Below, in pieces: positions 41,879-50,931 of a stretch of 64,000 bases of DNA. The notes under the pieces are model-generated. The model was not told where the DNA came from and made no database searches. It worked only from the letters and a program-made list of their open reading frames with translations. Every line of letters begins with the position of its first letter. Position 1 is the first letter of the stretch. Origin of the DNA: Pullulanibacillus pueri (GTDB lineage: Bacteria; Bacillota; Bacilli; Bacillales; Sporolactobacillaceae). The DNA is taken from positions 62,001 through 126,000 of the forward strand of contig NZ_BMFV01000003.1 in the NCBI RefSeq assembly GCF_014639255.1, written 5' to 3'. The translations under genes and the position numbers were made by a program.

Positions 41879-42493
41879 TTATTGATTGTTTTTACGACTC
41901 TGTTCTAATAGTTTTCGCTTAAATTCAACCATTCGTTCGTTCATTGCACTATCTTGAATAATATTTTGTGTCAAATTCTTTGGAGGGGCTCCTCGGAATG
42001 CTATCGTAATCATTCTCACTTGCCTTCTGTCTCTGTACAATTTAAATGTGATGGGTAATTTATAATGATCAGGGTCATTTTGAATAGCAGTTGTGTAAGA
42101 GAGCGTAGAATAACCTTTAAATTGTGCTTTTAAAACGCTATCAACTGCAACGATCTTATCAATTAAACCTATGATAATAGGTAATTGGTTAGAACCTTCT
42201 CGTTCTAAGGTTCTTTCAGTGAAATGCAGTGTAACAGATACAATTTTTTGTTTCCTTAACTCCTCAGATGTTTTACCGGCTACAAGTCTATTTTTGAAAT
42301 TTATAACAGTTTGTTTCTGTTGCTTAGTCAAATAAGAAAGATCCTTACCTTCTGGTTCACTTTTAAGTTCTTCTTTAGTATGATTTGATGCTATGTTTTG
42401 AATTTCACTAATTTGTCTAGCTTCAAAACTAATGACATCATCAATTCTAATACGTTTACCATCTCGAAACTTTACAAGGAACCTTTTAGCCAA
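41879..42493 (-). CDS. Uncharacterised protein with a DUF4258-like C-terminal half (possible toxin)
   Basis: I do not firmly recognise this 204-residue basic protein. A Lys/Arg-rich N-terminal half (MAKRFLVKFRDGKRIRIDD) leads to a C-terminal segment VTLHFTERTLEREG, a hydrophobic stretch PIIIGLIDKIVAVDS and a strand-rich end FKLYRDRRQVRMITIAFRG. This order resembles DUF4258 domains (H...R...RG followed by strands), which are found beside YgiT-like proteins in toxin-antitoxin loci. It starts at TTG 42493 after an AAGGGTGTG site. The small acidic gene follows 118 bases downstream. The pairing supports, but does not prove, a toxin-antitoxin function. Confidence 0.45.
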   Translation of the reverse strand: MAKRFLVKFRDGKRIRIDDVISFEARQISEIQNIASNHTKEELKSEPEGKDLSYLTKQQKQTVINFKNRLVAGKTSEELRKQKIVSVTLHFTERTLEREGSNQLPIIIGLIDKIVAVDSVLKAQFKGYSTLSYTTAIQNDPDHYKLPITFKLYRDRRQVRMITIAFRGAPPKNLTQNIIQDSAMNERMVEFKRKLLEQSRKNNQ

Positions 42494-42715
42494 AAAAACA
42501 CACCCTTTTACCCAACATCAACCAAGCTAATTATAACAAATTTTAGCAATACGAATACCTTATTTTTACATAGGGCTAGAAAAAATTAATCAAACTCCAT
42601 TGTGTGTGTATGTGCAATGCTCTTATGTGAGTTTCCCCTTTGATACGTGCGCGATTTGTGAGTGGAGGTTGGCTTTTGTTAGTCAGCGCCCTCTTTCGAT
42701 TTCCGATGCGGAGAC

Positions 42716-42782
42716 AAGAAAGAGGATGGGGAGAAAGATTGATCTTCCTTGATGAGGACTTGGTGGTAGCCATTTTTTCTTG
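42716..42782. repeat. Dispersed repeat family F (F3)
   Basis: GAAAGAGGATGGGGAGAAA, then TTGATGAGGACTTGGTGGTA and GCCATTTTTTC, aligns with F1 at 34508. Confidence 0.5.
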
Positions 42783-42805
42783 TAACGTCAGAATTTATAG
42801 TTTTG

Positions 42806-42935
42806 TGGAAGACCTTATAAGGGCAACTTTGGCTTTCACCATTAAGACTTGGCGACAAACTTAATATGTGAGGTGTATGCTTGAACAACAGGCTGTACTT
42901 AGCGAAGTGGTGAAGTGTAAGCCAAGTTTTCTAAT
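42806..42935. repeat. Dispersed repeat family D, long copy (D2)
   Basis: GAAGACCTTATAAGGGCAAC through AACAGGCTGTACTTAGCGAA to GTAAGCCAAGTTTTCTAA matches D1 at 16586, with insertions of about 15 bases. It ends 13 bases before the operator/promoter of the epimerase gene. Confidence 0.65.
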
Positions 42936-42947
42936 ATCCTTCTGAAT

Positions 42948-42968
42948 CTATATCAGATATAGTATAAT
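42948..42968 (+). promoter_or_regulatory. Palindromic operator abutting a -10 element before mnaA
   Basis: CTATATCAGATATAG (42948-42962) is a perfect 7+1+7 palindrome immediately followed by TATAAT (42963-42968). No good -35 match is present, so the site may be regulated by an activator or a repressor. Confidence 0.6.
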
Positions 42969-42999
42969 GTGTGTAAAATTATCTGGAAAGGAGCCGTTT

Positions 43000-44112
43000 A
43001 TGGGGAAGGTAAAGGTAATGACAGTGTTTGGGACAAGACCCGAAGCGGTAAAAATGGCACCACTTGTTCTTGAATTAAAAAAATATCCTGAAAGCATTGA
43101 ACCGATTGTCACAGTCACAGCTCAACATCGGGAAATGTTAGACCAGGTTTTAGAAGTATTTGAGATTACACCAGATTTTGATTTACATATTATGAAAGAT
43201 CGCCAGACATTATCGGATATAACGGTAAGGGCCTTGACAGGTTTGGATAAGCTACTAAAAGAAACAAAACCCGATATTGTGCTCGTTCATGGAGATACGA
43301 CGACCACATTTGTTGCAAGCTTGGCCGCCTTTTACAACCAAATTGCGGTGGGACATGTGGAAGCTGGCCTTCGGACATTCAATAAATATTCACCCTATCC
43401 TGAAGAGATGAATCGGCAATTGACAGGTGTCATCGCTGATTTACATTTTGCGCCAACTACACAAGCAGCTGAGCATCTTATGAAGGAAAATAAACGTAAA
43501 GAGACTATTTTTGTGACAGGAAATACAGTGATTGATTCCCTAAAAACGACTGTCAGAGAGACGTACAGCCATCCCGTTCTAGAGGAAGTCGGCGATCGCA
43601 AAATGATCTTGATGACCGCTCATCGCCGTGAAAACCTTGGGGACAAAATGCAAGGGATGTTTAGGGCCATTCGAAAAACTGTTGAAGAACACGAGGATGT
43701 TTTTGTAGTTTATCCCGTGCACCTCAATCCGGCTGTAAGAGAGCTGGCCGACAAAGAGCTTAAGCATCCGCGGATACGATTAATTGAACCTTTGGGTGTG
43801 ATTGATTTTCATAACTTCCAATCTAGAGCCCACCTGATCATGACGGATTCCGGAGGGGTTCAAGAAGAAGCACCAACCTTTGGAGTGCCCGTTCTCGTGC
43901 TTCGTGATACGACGGAACGTCCAGAGGGAGTAAAGGCAGGCACGTTAAAGCTAGTCGGGACCGATGAACAAAAGGTCTATCAAAGTGCTAAAGACTTGTT
44001 AGAGCACCCTGAAGAATATGAAAAAATGAGGCGGGCTGCCAATCCTTATGGTGATGGACAAGCCTCCAAACGTATTGTGGAAATTATCATCGATAAATTT
44101 AAAGCAAATTAA
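43000..44112 (+). CDS. mnaA: UDP-N-acetylglucosamine 2-epimerase (non-hydrolysing)
   Basis: This 370-residue cytoplasmic enzyme interconverts UDP-GlcNAc and UDP-ManNAc. The GT-B-fold signature is clear: MTVFGTRPEAVKMAPLVLEL at the N-terminus, VHGDTTTTFVASLAAFY near residue 94, VGHVEAGLRTF near residue 117, and TDSGGVQEEAPTFGVPVLV near residue 282. AAAGGAG precedes ATG 43000; an upstream in-frame ATG at 42967 overlaps the promoter. It supplies ManNAc units for the wall polysaccharide made by the genes that follow (tagA, wecC, csaB). Confidence 0.95.
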   Translation: MGKVKVMTVFGTRPEAVKMAPLVLELKKYPESIEPIVTVTAQHREMLDQVLEVFEITPDFDLHIMKDRQTLSDITVRALTGLDKLLKETKPDIVLVHGDTTTTFVASLAAFYNQIAVGHVEAGLRTFNKYSPYPEEMNRQLTGVIADLHFAPTTQAAEHLMKENKRKETIFVTGNTVIDSLKTTVRETYSHPVLEEVGDRKMILMTAHRRENLGDKMQGMFRAIRKTVEEHEDVFVVYPVHLNPAVRELADKELKHPRIRLIEPLGVIDFHNFQSRAHLIMTDSGGVQEEAPTFGVPVLVLRDTTERPEGVKAGTLKLVGTDEQKVYQSAKDLLEHPEEYEKMRRAANPYGDGQASKRIVEIIIDKFKAN

Positions 44113-44117
44113 TGAAG

Positions 44118-44181
44118 ATCCTTTTTGGTAACAAGAGTAAGGTGACACGTCCTACTTAAGGTTCCCAGAAAGGATTTTTTC
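44118..44181 (+). terminator. Terminator after mnaA
   Basis: ATCCTTTTTGG (44118-44128) pairs with CCAGAAAGGAT (44165-44175) with one mismatch and is followed by TTTTTT. Confidence 0.7.
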
Positions 44182-44240
44182 TTATGTGTTAATCCCCTTT
44201 AAGTCATGGCTCCTGCCCCCCTATGATCTCTGTCCTTGAC

Positions 44241-44450
44241 TACGCAATCCCCTCCTATTTTGGCTAAGATCGATAACCTTATAAGGTTAATTTTTCTCAG
44301 AGTTTGTTCAGAAAAAAACGATAGGTTTCGGAACATTCACTGTAATCCACTGCCTAATCCCCCCTCACTTTAACTAAGGCCGATAACCTTATAAGGTTAA
44401 TTTTCTCTAAGTTTGTTCAGAATGTTAACGATAGGTTTCGAAACGTTCAC
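44241..44450. repeat. 110-bp tandem direct repeat with a 16-bp palindrome, upstream of csaB
   Basis: Two copies, about 44241-44340 and 44350-44450, share CGATAACCTTATAAGGTTAA, AGTTTGTTCAGAA and ACGATAGGTTTCG. The perfect palindrome TAACCTTATAAGGTTA sits at 44274-44289 and 44384-44399, exactly 110 bases apart. The pair ends 52 bases before csaB and may be a regulatory region with two operators. Confidence 0.7.
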
Positions 44451-44502
44451 GAATGGTGACGAAACATCAGCAAAGACTATGAGTAAAGGACAATGATGAG
44501 AG

Positions 44503-45645
44503 ATGAAAGTTGGCATAATAGGAAATTACGGCAATGAAAATAATGGCGATGAAGCGATTCTCTCTGGGATTGTTACACAATTAACGCGGAGATTAGCCAT
44601 TGATCTATCAGATATTACTGTTTTTAGTAACCATCCAGAGAATACGCTTGAAAGACATAGAGTGCAGGTTGCGCCTTTAATTTATAGGAAAGGGAAGTTA
44701 TCCATTCCTTTAACCATTCTCAAAAGTTATCAAACCATGAGAGCGATCGATCTTCTTATTATAGGGGGCGGCGGGCTGCTCATGGATTTATATAAAAGAG
44801 ACGCTCCTTTATATAGTACGTTAGCCTATATCGGAAAAAAGGCAAAATGTAAAATTATTGTTTATGGAGTGGGAGCCGGTCCACTAAATACCCGGCTAGG
44901 AAAGTTTTTCATTCGCCGCTTATTAAAAATAGCCTCACATATCGCAGTGCGAGATGAAAAATCTCAAGCCTTGCTCCATTCGTTGCAAACAGGAAAGGAG
45001 ATCCACTTAACGATAGATCCGGCCTTTGCCTTAAAAGCCGAGCAAAGGCGGAAGCCAAGTGAAAAGGTGACAAGAATTGGCGTTACGGCTGTGCCTTATT
45101 TTAATGGGAGTTATTGGCCGACAGAGGATAAAGACCGTTATCGTCAATATATTGAAGGCATGGCCCGTAATCTAGATAGGCTTGTTGAGGGTCAGCCATT
45201 AGAGCTCACCTTTTTTTCGACGAAATTTCCTGAAGATGTTGAAGCGTCAAAGCAAATTAGAATGAAAATGAAGCATCAGGACAAGGCAAAGGTCATTGAC
45301 GCGCGTTTAACACCAGAAGAATTACTGGGGCTTTCTGCGCAGCAGGATTTGGTGATCGGGACGCGTCTCCACTCGATTATTTTGTCGATTGTGACAGAGA
45401 CCCCTGTATTAGGTGTTGCCTATCATCATAAAGTGAATGATTTTATGAGCGCTCAGAATCTCAAGCATAGGGTTATACCTGTGACCTCTTTACACGAAAG
45501 TGATCACCTGATGGCGGATATATATGAGGATATCCAGCAGAATTGGCATCAGGAACAAGTGGTGTTTCAGCACCTTTCCAATCAATTACATGAAGAAGCA
45601 AGTCAAGGATTTATGAACTTGATCGGCAAAGCCATTAATGAATGA
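44503..45645 (+). CDS. csaB: Polysaccharide pyruvyl transferase CsaB
   Basis: CsaB adds a pyruvate ketal to ManNAc of the secondary wall polysaccharide, creating the ligand for SLH domains. The 380-residue protein shows GIIGNYGNENNGDEAILSG at the N-terminus, LLIIGGGGLLMD near residue 86, YGVGAGPLNT, and IGTRLHSIILSI near residue 285. It opens the polysaccharide gene run and overlaps the following MurJ-like gene region. The SLH-domain protein at 58465 fits the expected consumer of the modification. Confidence 0.9.
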   Translation: MKVGIIGNYGNENNGDEAILSGIVTQLTRRLAIDLSDITVFSNHPENTLERHRVQVAPLIYRKGKLSIPLTILKSYQTMRAIDLLIIGGGGLLMDLYKRDAPLYSTLAYIGKKAKCKIIVYGVGAGPLNTRLGKFFIRRLLKIASHIAVRDEKSQALLHSLQTGKEIHLTIDPAFALKAEQRRKPSEKVTRIGVTAVPYFNGSYWPTEDKDRYRQYIEGMARNLDRLVEGQPLELTFFSTKFPEDVEASKQIRMKMKHQDKAKVIDARLTPEELLGLSAQQDLVIGTRLHSIILSIVTETPVLGVAYHHKVNDFMSAQNLKHRVIPVTSLHESDHLMADIYEDIQQNWHQEQVVFQHLSNQLHEEASQGFMNLIGKAINE

Positions 45646-45656
45646 GGAGGGATGCG

Positions 45657-47171
45657 ATGTCTTCCAAAACAAGTAAACTGATCACGATTATCGGGGGAGT
45701 CGCTGTCCTTAATTTACTTTCTCGATTGTTGGGCTTTGTTCGTGATATGGTGATAGGCTACCAGTTTGGGACACATGCGTTAGCAGATGCCATATTTGCC
45801 GCTTACTCGCTGCCTTACTTTTTATATGTTGTGCTCGGGGGCGCCCTAACGACAGCCTTTATCTCTATTTACAATAAAATAGAGGACCCTCTTGTTCAAA
45901 AGAGCTTCAGGCAACAAATCTTATTAGGAACAGGTTTGCTTACTATTATTGTCAGTTTAATCTTTGCGAGCGCCTCGAAACCAGTGACTGCGATGGTGTT
46001 CCATGGTATGTCAGATCAGGAAAACCTTGTGATTGCTCATTTGTTAGCCCTTATGGCTCCATCGGTATTTTTTATGGTCTTCTCGATGGTCCTGTCGGGT
46101 ATTTTAAATGTTCATGGCTATTATAAATTAACGGCCTTTGCAACCATGGTTATGAATGCCTTTTTGGTCATTGTTGGTCTGCTTTTTGCTCATCTTTGGG
46201 GAGCAGAGGCGCATAGTGTGGCTGTGGTGGTTGGTGGAGCGGCGATGTTTATAATCGTTAGCATCCAGCTAAAAAGGAAAGGGCTATTAGGCATTGGATG
46301 GGGGACAGGAACACACACGCATATGAAAAGCTTTTTTAAGGTCTTTGTCCCAATTCTTCTAGGAGGCGCTACCTTACAATTTTATACCCTTATTCAAAGG
46401 ATTTTTGCGTCAGGTTTACCCGAAGGCTCAATATCATCCTTAAATTATGCCATGAAGCTGGTCCAGCTTCCGCAAGGAGTCGTTATGGGGGCGGTCACCA
46501 CCGTTGTGTTCCCTAAACTCGTCGAAGTCGTGGCTAAAAACGACCAGATGAAGATGCAGGAATATTACATTAGAGGATTAAGATGGCTGACGCTCGGGAT
46601 TGTTCCTGTGTCATTTTTTGTTCTTATCTTTGCAGAGGATTTGATCCGAGTGGTTTTTCAACATGGGATGTTTAGTCAGTCTTCGACACATTTGACAGCA
46701 ACTGTTTTGCAAATCATTGCCTTATCGATGCTTTTTAACGCGGCAAATGTATACATCACGCGATTTTATTATGCTTATGAGCACTCTATTTCCCCGGTAA
46801 TATTTAATCTTTTGTCCATTTTTGTCATTAATGTCGGGGTGACAGAGGTGACGATGCATTGGTTAGGTGTTTATGGGATCGCCTTGGGAACAATGATCAG
46901 TACGCTTGTGAATTTCATTTTGCTTATTTGGCGCATTCGTCCCACCCTTGAGGTGACACCCTTTGCCTTTATAGGTTTAAAGGAGTGTGGTTTTCTCGTA
47001 TTCTTTGGCATTCTTTTACTCGGCTATCGGCGGTTTTTGCTTCTTCAAGGTTCTCCTTATTTGAATATAACGTTAGAATGCCTTTATTTCCTTGTTGTAG
47101 GCCTAATGTTAGCTCTCCTTTTTAAGCTACCAGAAATGGATAGAGTAAAAAGATACTTTGTAAAAAAGTGA
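45657..47171 (+). CDS. MurJ/MviN-family lipid-linked saccharide flippase
   Basis: This 504-residue protein has about 14 membrane spans and the MurJ-type start NLLSRLLGFVRDMVIGYQFG, then AYSLPYFLYVVLGGALTTAF near residue 45. It flips lipid-linked precursors to the outer face. Because it sits between csaB and polymer genes, it may act on the polysaccharide repeat unit in place of a Wzx, but a lipid II role cannot be excluded. ATG 45657 has GAGGAGG six bases upstream; an ATG at 45642, within the end of csaB, is less likely. Confidence 0.88.
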   Translation: MSSKTSKLITIIGGVAVLNLLSRLLGFVRDMVIGYQFGTHALADAIFAAYSLPYFLYVVLGGALTTAFISIYNKIEDPLVQKSFRQQILLGTGLLTIIVSLIFASASKPVTAMVFHGMSDQENLVIAHLLALMAPSVFFMVFSMVLSGILNVHGYYKLTAFATMVMNAFLVIVGLLFAHLWGAEAHSVAVVVGGAAMFIIVSIQLKRKGLLGIGWGTGTHTHMKSFFKVFVPILLGGATLQFYTLIQRIFASGLPEGSISSLNYAMKLVQLPQGVVMGAVTTVVFPKLVEVVAKNDQMKMQEYYIRGLRWLTLGIVPVSFFVLIFAEDLIRVVFQHGMFSQSSTHLTATVLQIIALSMLFNAANVYITRFYYAYEHSISPVIFNLLSIFVINVGVTEVTMHWLGVYGIALGTMISTLVNFILLIWRIRPTLEVTPFAFIGLKECGFLVFFGILLLGYRRFLLLQGSPYLNITLECLYFLVVGLMLALLFKLPEMDRVKRYFVKK

Positions 47172-47321
47172 AAATCAAGGTGTAAGATCCGCTGTAAAAG
47201 GAAATGAATAAATCTTAGAGCCTTCATCTGTTGGTGAGAGTCATCAGAGTATCTGTGCTTGGATGAGGCTACATATCTAGTAAGTCAATAGAAATTGGAT
47301 ATACAACATGGGAGAGAAATG

Positions 47322-48803
47322 ATGTTGGTGAGAAAAGTTGGTGTCGATATGAAGCAGTTCGGCTCGGAGTACGGTGAGCTCCTCATTGCCCTTTTATTAA
47401 TAATACTTGGGGGATTAACGCATAATGCTTTGATTTGTTATGGTCTAACGATCATTATCGCAATTTATAGCTTTTTTCGTCCTAAAAAGGGTTTGATGGT
47501 GCTTGCGATTTATGTTCCCATAAGACCTTTTTTAATTGAAATAGAAGGCACTTTAAAAGCTGTTGCTGATGGCATTATTTTGTTTGCACTTCTTAGGGTC
47601 CTTTACGATGCCCGCCATAATCTGAGCAGTATTTTCCGCCTGAAGTGGTTTGAATGGGCCTTCTGGCTCTATTGTATTATTGGATCACTTTCCGGACTTC
47701 TCACAGGTGTTCCGCTAACCGCCGTGATCTTTGAATCACGTGCACTTCTTCTTTTCTTCTTATTATTTTATATCATCAGGCGCCTTGACATCACACAGGA
47801 AGATATTAAACGTTTGATTTGGATTGTCTTTTGGGTGGCCATCCTATTATCCCTTCATGGTTGGGTGGAAAAATTGTCGATAAGGTCTTGGCTATTGCCG
47901 CTAGATTGGGTCATGCGACCACTATCACCAACCAATCGCATCCGCATCTATGGGTTAATTGATAATCCGAATACATTAGCTCTTTTTCTAGTCTTAAGCT
48001 ATTTCTTTTCTTTCTACCTTAGAGGCTTTTATAAAGGAGCGCTTAAGGTTACTTTGCATATCGGTTCAGTCATCCTCTTAGGGACGATGATTCTTACTTT
48101 CTCAAGAGGTGTTTTTATTGGTCTTGTGTTTTGTTCCTTACTGTATTTGGTTTTGTCAAGACATTGGCGCCATATAGCGCAAACAGCACTGTACCTTGCT
48201 CTTGGTATCCTTATTGTCGCCTTGCCCATTATTTTACTCTCAGGGGTTTTAGACGATACGTATCTAGGAGAGACCCAGCATAGAATCATGGAGAAATATG
48301 ACCAAGAAGGCACGACAGCAACGAAGCGATTATCGGGGACCTTTGGCAAGGATAATATCGAGCAGGATTCTCGGACAGGACGGATTTTTTATGTCAAAAA
48401 GGGGCTAGAAATCTTTCGAGATCACCCGATTTTAGGAACAGGATTTGATACCTTTGGCGATTCGGCAACATTAAGTTATCCTTCGCCTATCTACACGGAC
48501 TATGGTATTGCAAAGGATACCCATATTTACTCGGACAATCAGTATATTCAAGTCATGGCACAAACGGGTGTAGTAGGTGTTCTTATTATTGCTGTCTTTT
48601 TGCTCGGAATGTTAAAGGCGATATGGGATCGACGGAAGACCTCGAATTTAGCATTACCTTTAGGTGTTTTTTTGATTGGACTCTATGTCACAGGGTGTTA
48701 TTACAATGTCTGGGAGAATAACGTTGTTGGTTTATTCTATTTTCCCTTTCTTGCGGTCGTTCTGCCATTAAAAGATCAAGCTGACGAACGGAGTCATGAA
48801 TGA
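47322..48803 (+). CDS. O-antigen ligase/polymerase (Wzy-C) family membrane protein
   Basis: This protein (about 493 residues) has roughly 11-12 membrane spans and a large extracytoplasmic loop between residues 325 and 400. The Wzy_C region has ILTFSRGVFIGLVFCSLLYL followed by the loop with FGKDNIEQDSRTGRIFYVKKGLEIF, ILGTGFDTFGD and DNQYIQVMAQTGVVGVL, which are typical of O-antigen ligases/polymerases. It likely polymerises or transfers the wall polysaccharide. ATG 47322 follows GGGAGAG by five bases; TTG 47295 and ATG 47319 are alternatives. It overlaps the start of the next glycosyltransferase gene. Confidence 0.85.
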   Translation: MLVRKVGVDMKQFGSEYGELLIALLLIILGGLTHNALICYGLTIIIAIYSFFRPKKGLMVLAIYVPIRPFLIEIEGTLKAVADGIILFALLRVLYDARHNLSSIFRLKWFEWAFWLYCIIGSLSGLLTGVPLTAVIFESRALLLFFLLFYIIRRLDITQEDIKRLIWIVFWVAILLSLHGWVEKLSIRSWLLPLDWVMRPLSPTNRIRIYGLIDNPNTLALFLVLSYFFSFYLRGFYKGALKVTLHIGSVILLGTMILTFSRGVFIGLVFCSLLYLVLSRHWRHIAQTALYLALGILIVALPIILLSGVLDDTYLGETQHRIMEKYDQEGTTATKRLSGTFGKDNIEQDSRTGRIFYVKKGLEIFRDHPILGTGFDTFGDSATLSYPSPIYTDYGIAKDTHIYSDNQYIQVMAQTGVVGVLIIAVFLLGMLKAIWDRRKTSNLALPLGVFLIGLYVTGCYYNVWENNVVGLFYFPFLAVVLPLKDQADERSHE

Positions 48804-49944
48804 ATCCATTAAAGAAAGTGTTTTGATGCGTGTGAAGATCCTTGTATTAAGCAATATGTATCCAAGTGTAAAAGCTTTAAGCTTTGGTATTTTTGTCAAA
48901 AATCAAGTCGAAGCCTTGAAGAAGAGAAACCTTGATGTTGATGTGATCGCCATTGACGATGCGCGCATGGGACTACGCTTCGCTTTACCAAAATACAGCA
49001 AATGGTTATTAAAAAACATCATGCGCATGCTAAAGGCTGGGACCTCATATCACATCATTCATGCCCACTATATTTTTCCTACAGGTATGGTGGGTTTATG
49101 GTATAAAAAACTGTTCAAGGCAAAGCTCATTGTGACCGCCCATGGGGGAGATATTGATCGTATGGCACGGAAAAGTCAACGCCTTTTTACCTATACACGA
49201 AAAGTCCTTGAACATGCCGATCACATTATCGCTGTTGGTGAGCAATTAAAGGAGGACATTGTTCGAGACTTTTCAATAGAGCCGTGCAAGGTTTCCGTCT
49301 TAAATATGGGCGTCAACCGAGAATTATTTTATCCCATCGATCAGAAACTCGCCGTGCGTCGGTTAGGTTTAAATCCGAGTAAAAAGCACATACTGTTTGT
49401 AGGGAATATCATCAAGGATAAAGGACTTCGCGAGCTTTTTTCGGCCTTCCAAATCCTATCGGCCTCTGATCGTGAACTAGAGCTTCATTTAATCGGCCAT
49501 CATAAAGAGCCGGTATTTTATGAAGAGTTGGCGGTACAAGCTAGCCAAATGGGATCTGATCGTATTCACTTTTACCCTGTTCAATCACAAGCGCAGCTAG
49601 CCTGCTGGATGTCAGCCTGTGATCTGTTTGTCCTCCCCTCTTATATGGAGGGCTTTGGTTTAGTCGCTCTTGAAGCGATGAGCTGTGGCACACCGGTCGT
49701 GGCTACGGCCGTTGGTGGATTAAAATATCTTATCGGTGAGGAAAACGGCCTTTTAGTTCCTCCGAAGAATAGTGAAGCTTTAGCCGAAGCGATGGCTCAT
49801 GTATTGAATGACAGTGAGGTTTATACCAACCTGGTAAAAAACGGCCTTAAGCTCGCAGAATGTTACTCGGAACATAAATTGATTGATTCCTTAATTAACC
49901 TTTATAAACAAACAAGAAGCGAGACGATGAATCATGACGACTGA
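48796..49944 (+). CDS. Glycosyltransferase family 4
   Basis: This 382-residue cytoplasmic GT-B enzyme has the family 4 layout: LSNMYPSVKALSFGIFVKNQ at the N-terminal end, HAHYIFPTGMVGLWY and TAHGGDID in the acceptor domain, and the C-terminal donor motif GFGLVALEAMSCGTPVVATA near residue 295, with the E-x7-E type pair. It overlaps both the preceding gene by eight bases and the following pssD-like gene by eleven, so it belongs to a tightly coupled operon. The sugar donor cannot be read. Confidence 0.87.
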   Translation: MNESIKESVLMRVKILVLSNMYPSVKALSFGIFVKNQVEALKKRNLDVDVIAIDDARMGLRFALPKYSKWLLKNIMRMLKAGTSYHIIHAHYIFPTGMVGLWYKKLFKAKLIVTAHGGDIDRMARKSQRLFTYTRKVLEHADHIIAVGEQLKEDIVRDFSIEPCKVSVLNMGVNRELFYPIDQKLAVRRLGLNPSKKHILFVGNIIKDKGLRELFSAFQILSASDRELELHLIGHHKEPVFYEELAVQASQMGSDRIHFYPVQSQAQLACWMSACDLFVLPSYMEGFGLVALEAMSCGTPVVATAVGGLKYLIGEENGLLVPPKNSEALAEAMAHVLNDSEVYTNLVKNGLKLAECYSEHKLIDSLINLYKQTRSETMNHDD

Positions 49945-50410
49945 GAGAAAAAAGGTGATGTTTATCTCTTCAATTGGGGGGCATCTCACCCAATTGTTGC
50001 AGCTGAGTCCGTTATTTGAGGAATATGACTATCATATTGTAACAGAAAAATCCGAAATTACCTTGAAAATGAAAGACCAATATAATATGTCCTATTTGGT
50101 TTATGGGGCGCGGAATTACCCGCTAAGATATCTTTATAAATTTACGTACAATATCTTAAAGTCCTTAGCCTTATTTCTGAAAATAAAGCCAGAAGTCATT
50201 GTCACAACAGGGGCGCACACCTCTGTGCCGATGTGTTATATTGCCAAGCTTTTTAAGCGGAAAGTCGTTTTTATTGAAAGCTTTGCAAAATCCAAAAGTC
50301 AGACACTTTCAGGTAAAATTGTTTATCCGATTGCTGATCTATTTATAGTGCAGTGGGAGAGCATGCTCGAATTTTATCCTGATGCTATTTATGGGGGGTC
50401 TATCTATTGA
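49934..50410 (+). CDS. PssD/Alg14-like glycosyltransferase subunit
   Basis: This 158-residue protein resembles the membrane-anchoring subunit of two-part polysaccharide glycosyltransferases (PssD, Cps14F, Alg14). It starts MFISSIGGHLTQLLQL, has VTTGAHTSVPMCYIAKLF near residue 97 and ends LFIVQWESMLEFYPDAIYGG. It recruits the catalytic PssE-like subunit, encoded next with a four-base overlap. The pair typically adds a beta-linked hexose or uronic acid to a lipid-linked chain. Confidence 0.85.
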   Translation: MTTERKKVMFISSIGGHLTQLLQLSPLFEEYDYHIVTEKSEITLKMKDQYNMSYLVYGARNYPLRYLYKFTYNILKSLALFLKIKPEVIVTTGAHTSVPMCYIAKLFKRKVVFIESFAKSKSQTLSGKIVYPIADLFIVQWESMLEFYPDAIYGGSIY

Positions 50411-50880
50411 TTCTTGTTGTTTTAGGTACGCACGAGCTGCCCTTTACGCGGTTATTGGAAGCAGTCGAAACGAGCCTAAGGAAGGGTGATATTAAGGATG
50501 AAGTCATTGTCCAATGTGGGCATACATCCTTCCAATCCGATTATATGACCCAATATGATTTTTTGAGCTACGATAAAATGGACGAGTTTTATGACCAAGC
50601 AGATATCATCATAACCCATGGAGGTACAGGATCCATTGTATCTGGATTAAAAAAGGGTAAAAAAATGATTGCGGCAGCTCGTTTGAAAAAGTATGGTGAG
50701 CATAATGATGATCATCAGAAAGAAATTATTAGTGAATTTGTGAAAGCCAATTATTTATTAGAATGGCGAGAGGAAGCCCCTTTAGCGAGCGTGATTGAAG
50801 AAGCTTATCGCTTTACCCCCGAACCGTTTGTTGCGGGTCGAGATAAAATCTTGGAAATTATTCGCCGGTTTATATCATAA
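50407..50880 (+). CDS. PssE/Alg13-like glycosyltransferase catalytic subunit
   Basis: This 157-residue protein is the GT28 C-terminal-type partner of the preceding subunit (PssE, Cps14G, Alg13). It starts at TTG 50407 behind GGGGGG, overlapping the stop of its partner, and shows LVVLGTHELPFTRLLEAVE at the N-terminus and ADIIITHGGTGSIVSGLKKG near residue 78, the UDP-sugar-binding loop. The two short genes together replace one full-length glycosyltransferase. Confidence 0.85.
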   Translation: MILVVLGTHELPFTRLLEAVETSLRKGDIKDEVIVQCGHTSFQSDYMTQYDFLSYDKMDEFYDQADIIITHGGTGSIVSGLKKGKKMIAAARLKKYGEHNDDHQKEIISEFVKANYLLEWREEAPLASVIEEAYRFTPEPFVAGRDKILEIIRRFIS

Positions 50881-50931
50881 AGATAATAAGGAGGAATGTC
50901 AGGACTTTCATTATAAAGGGGTGAAGTGAAT

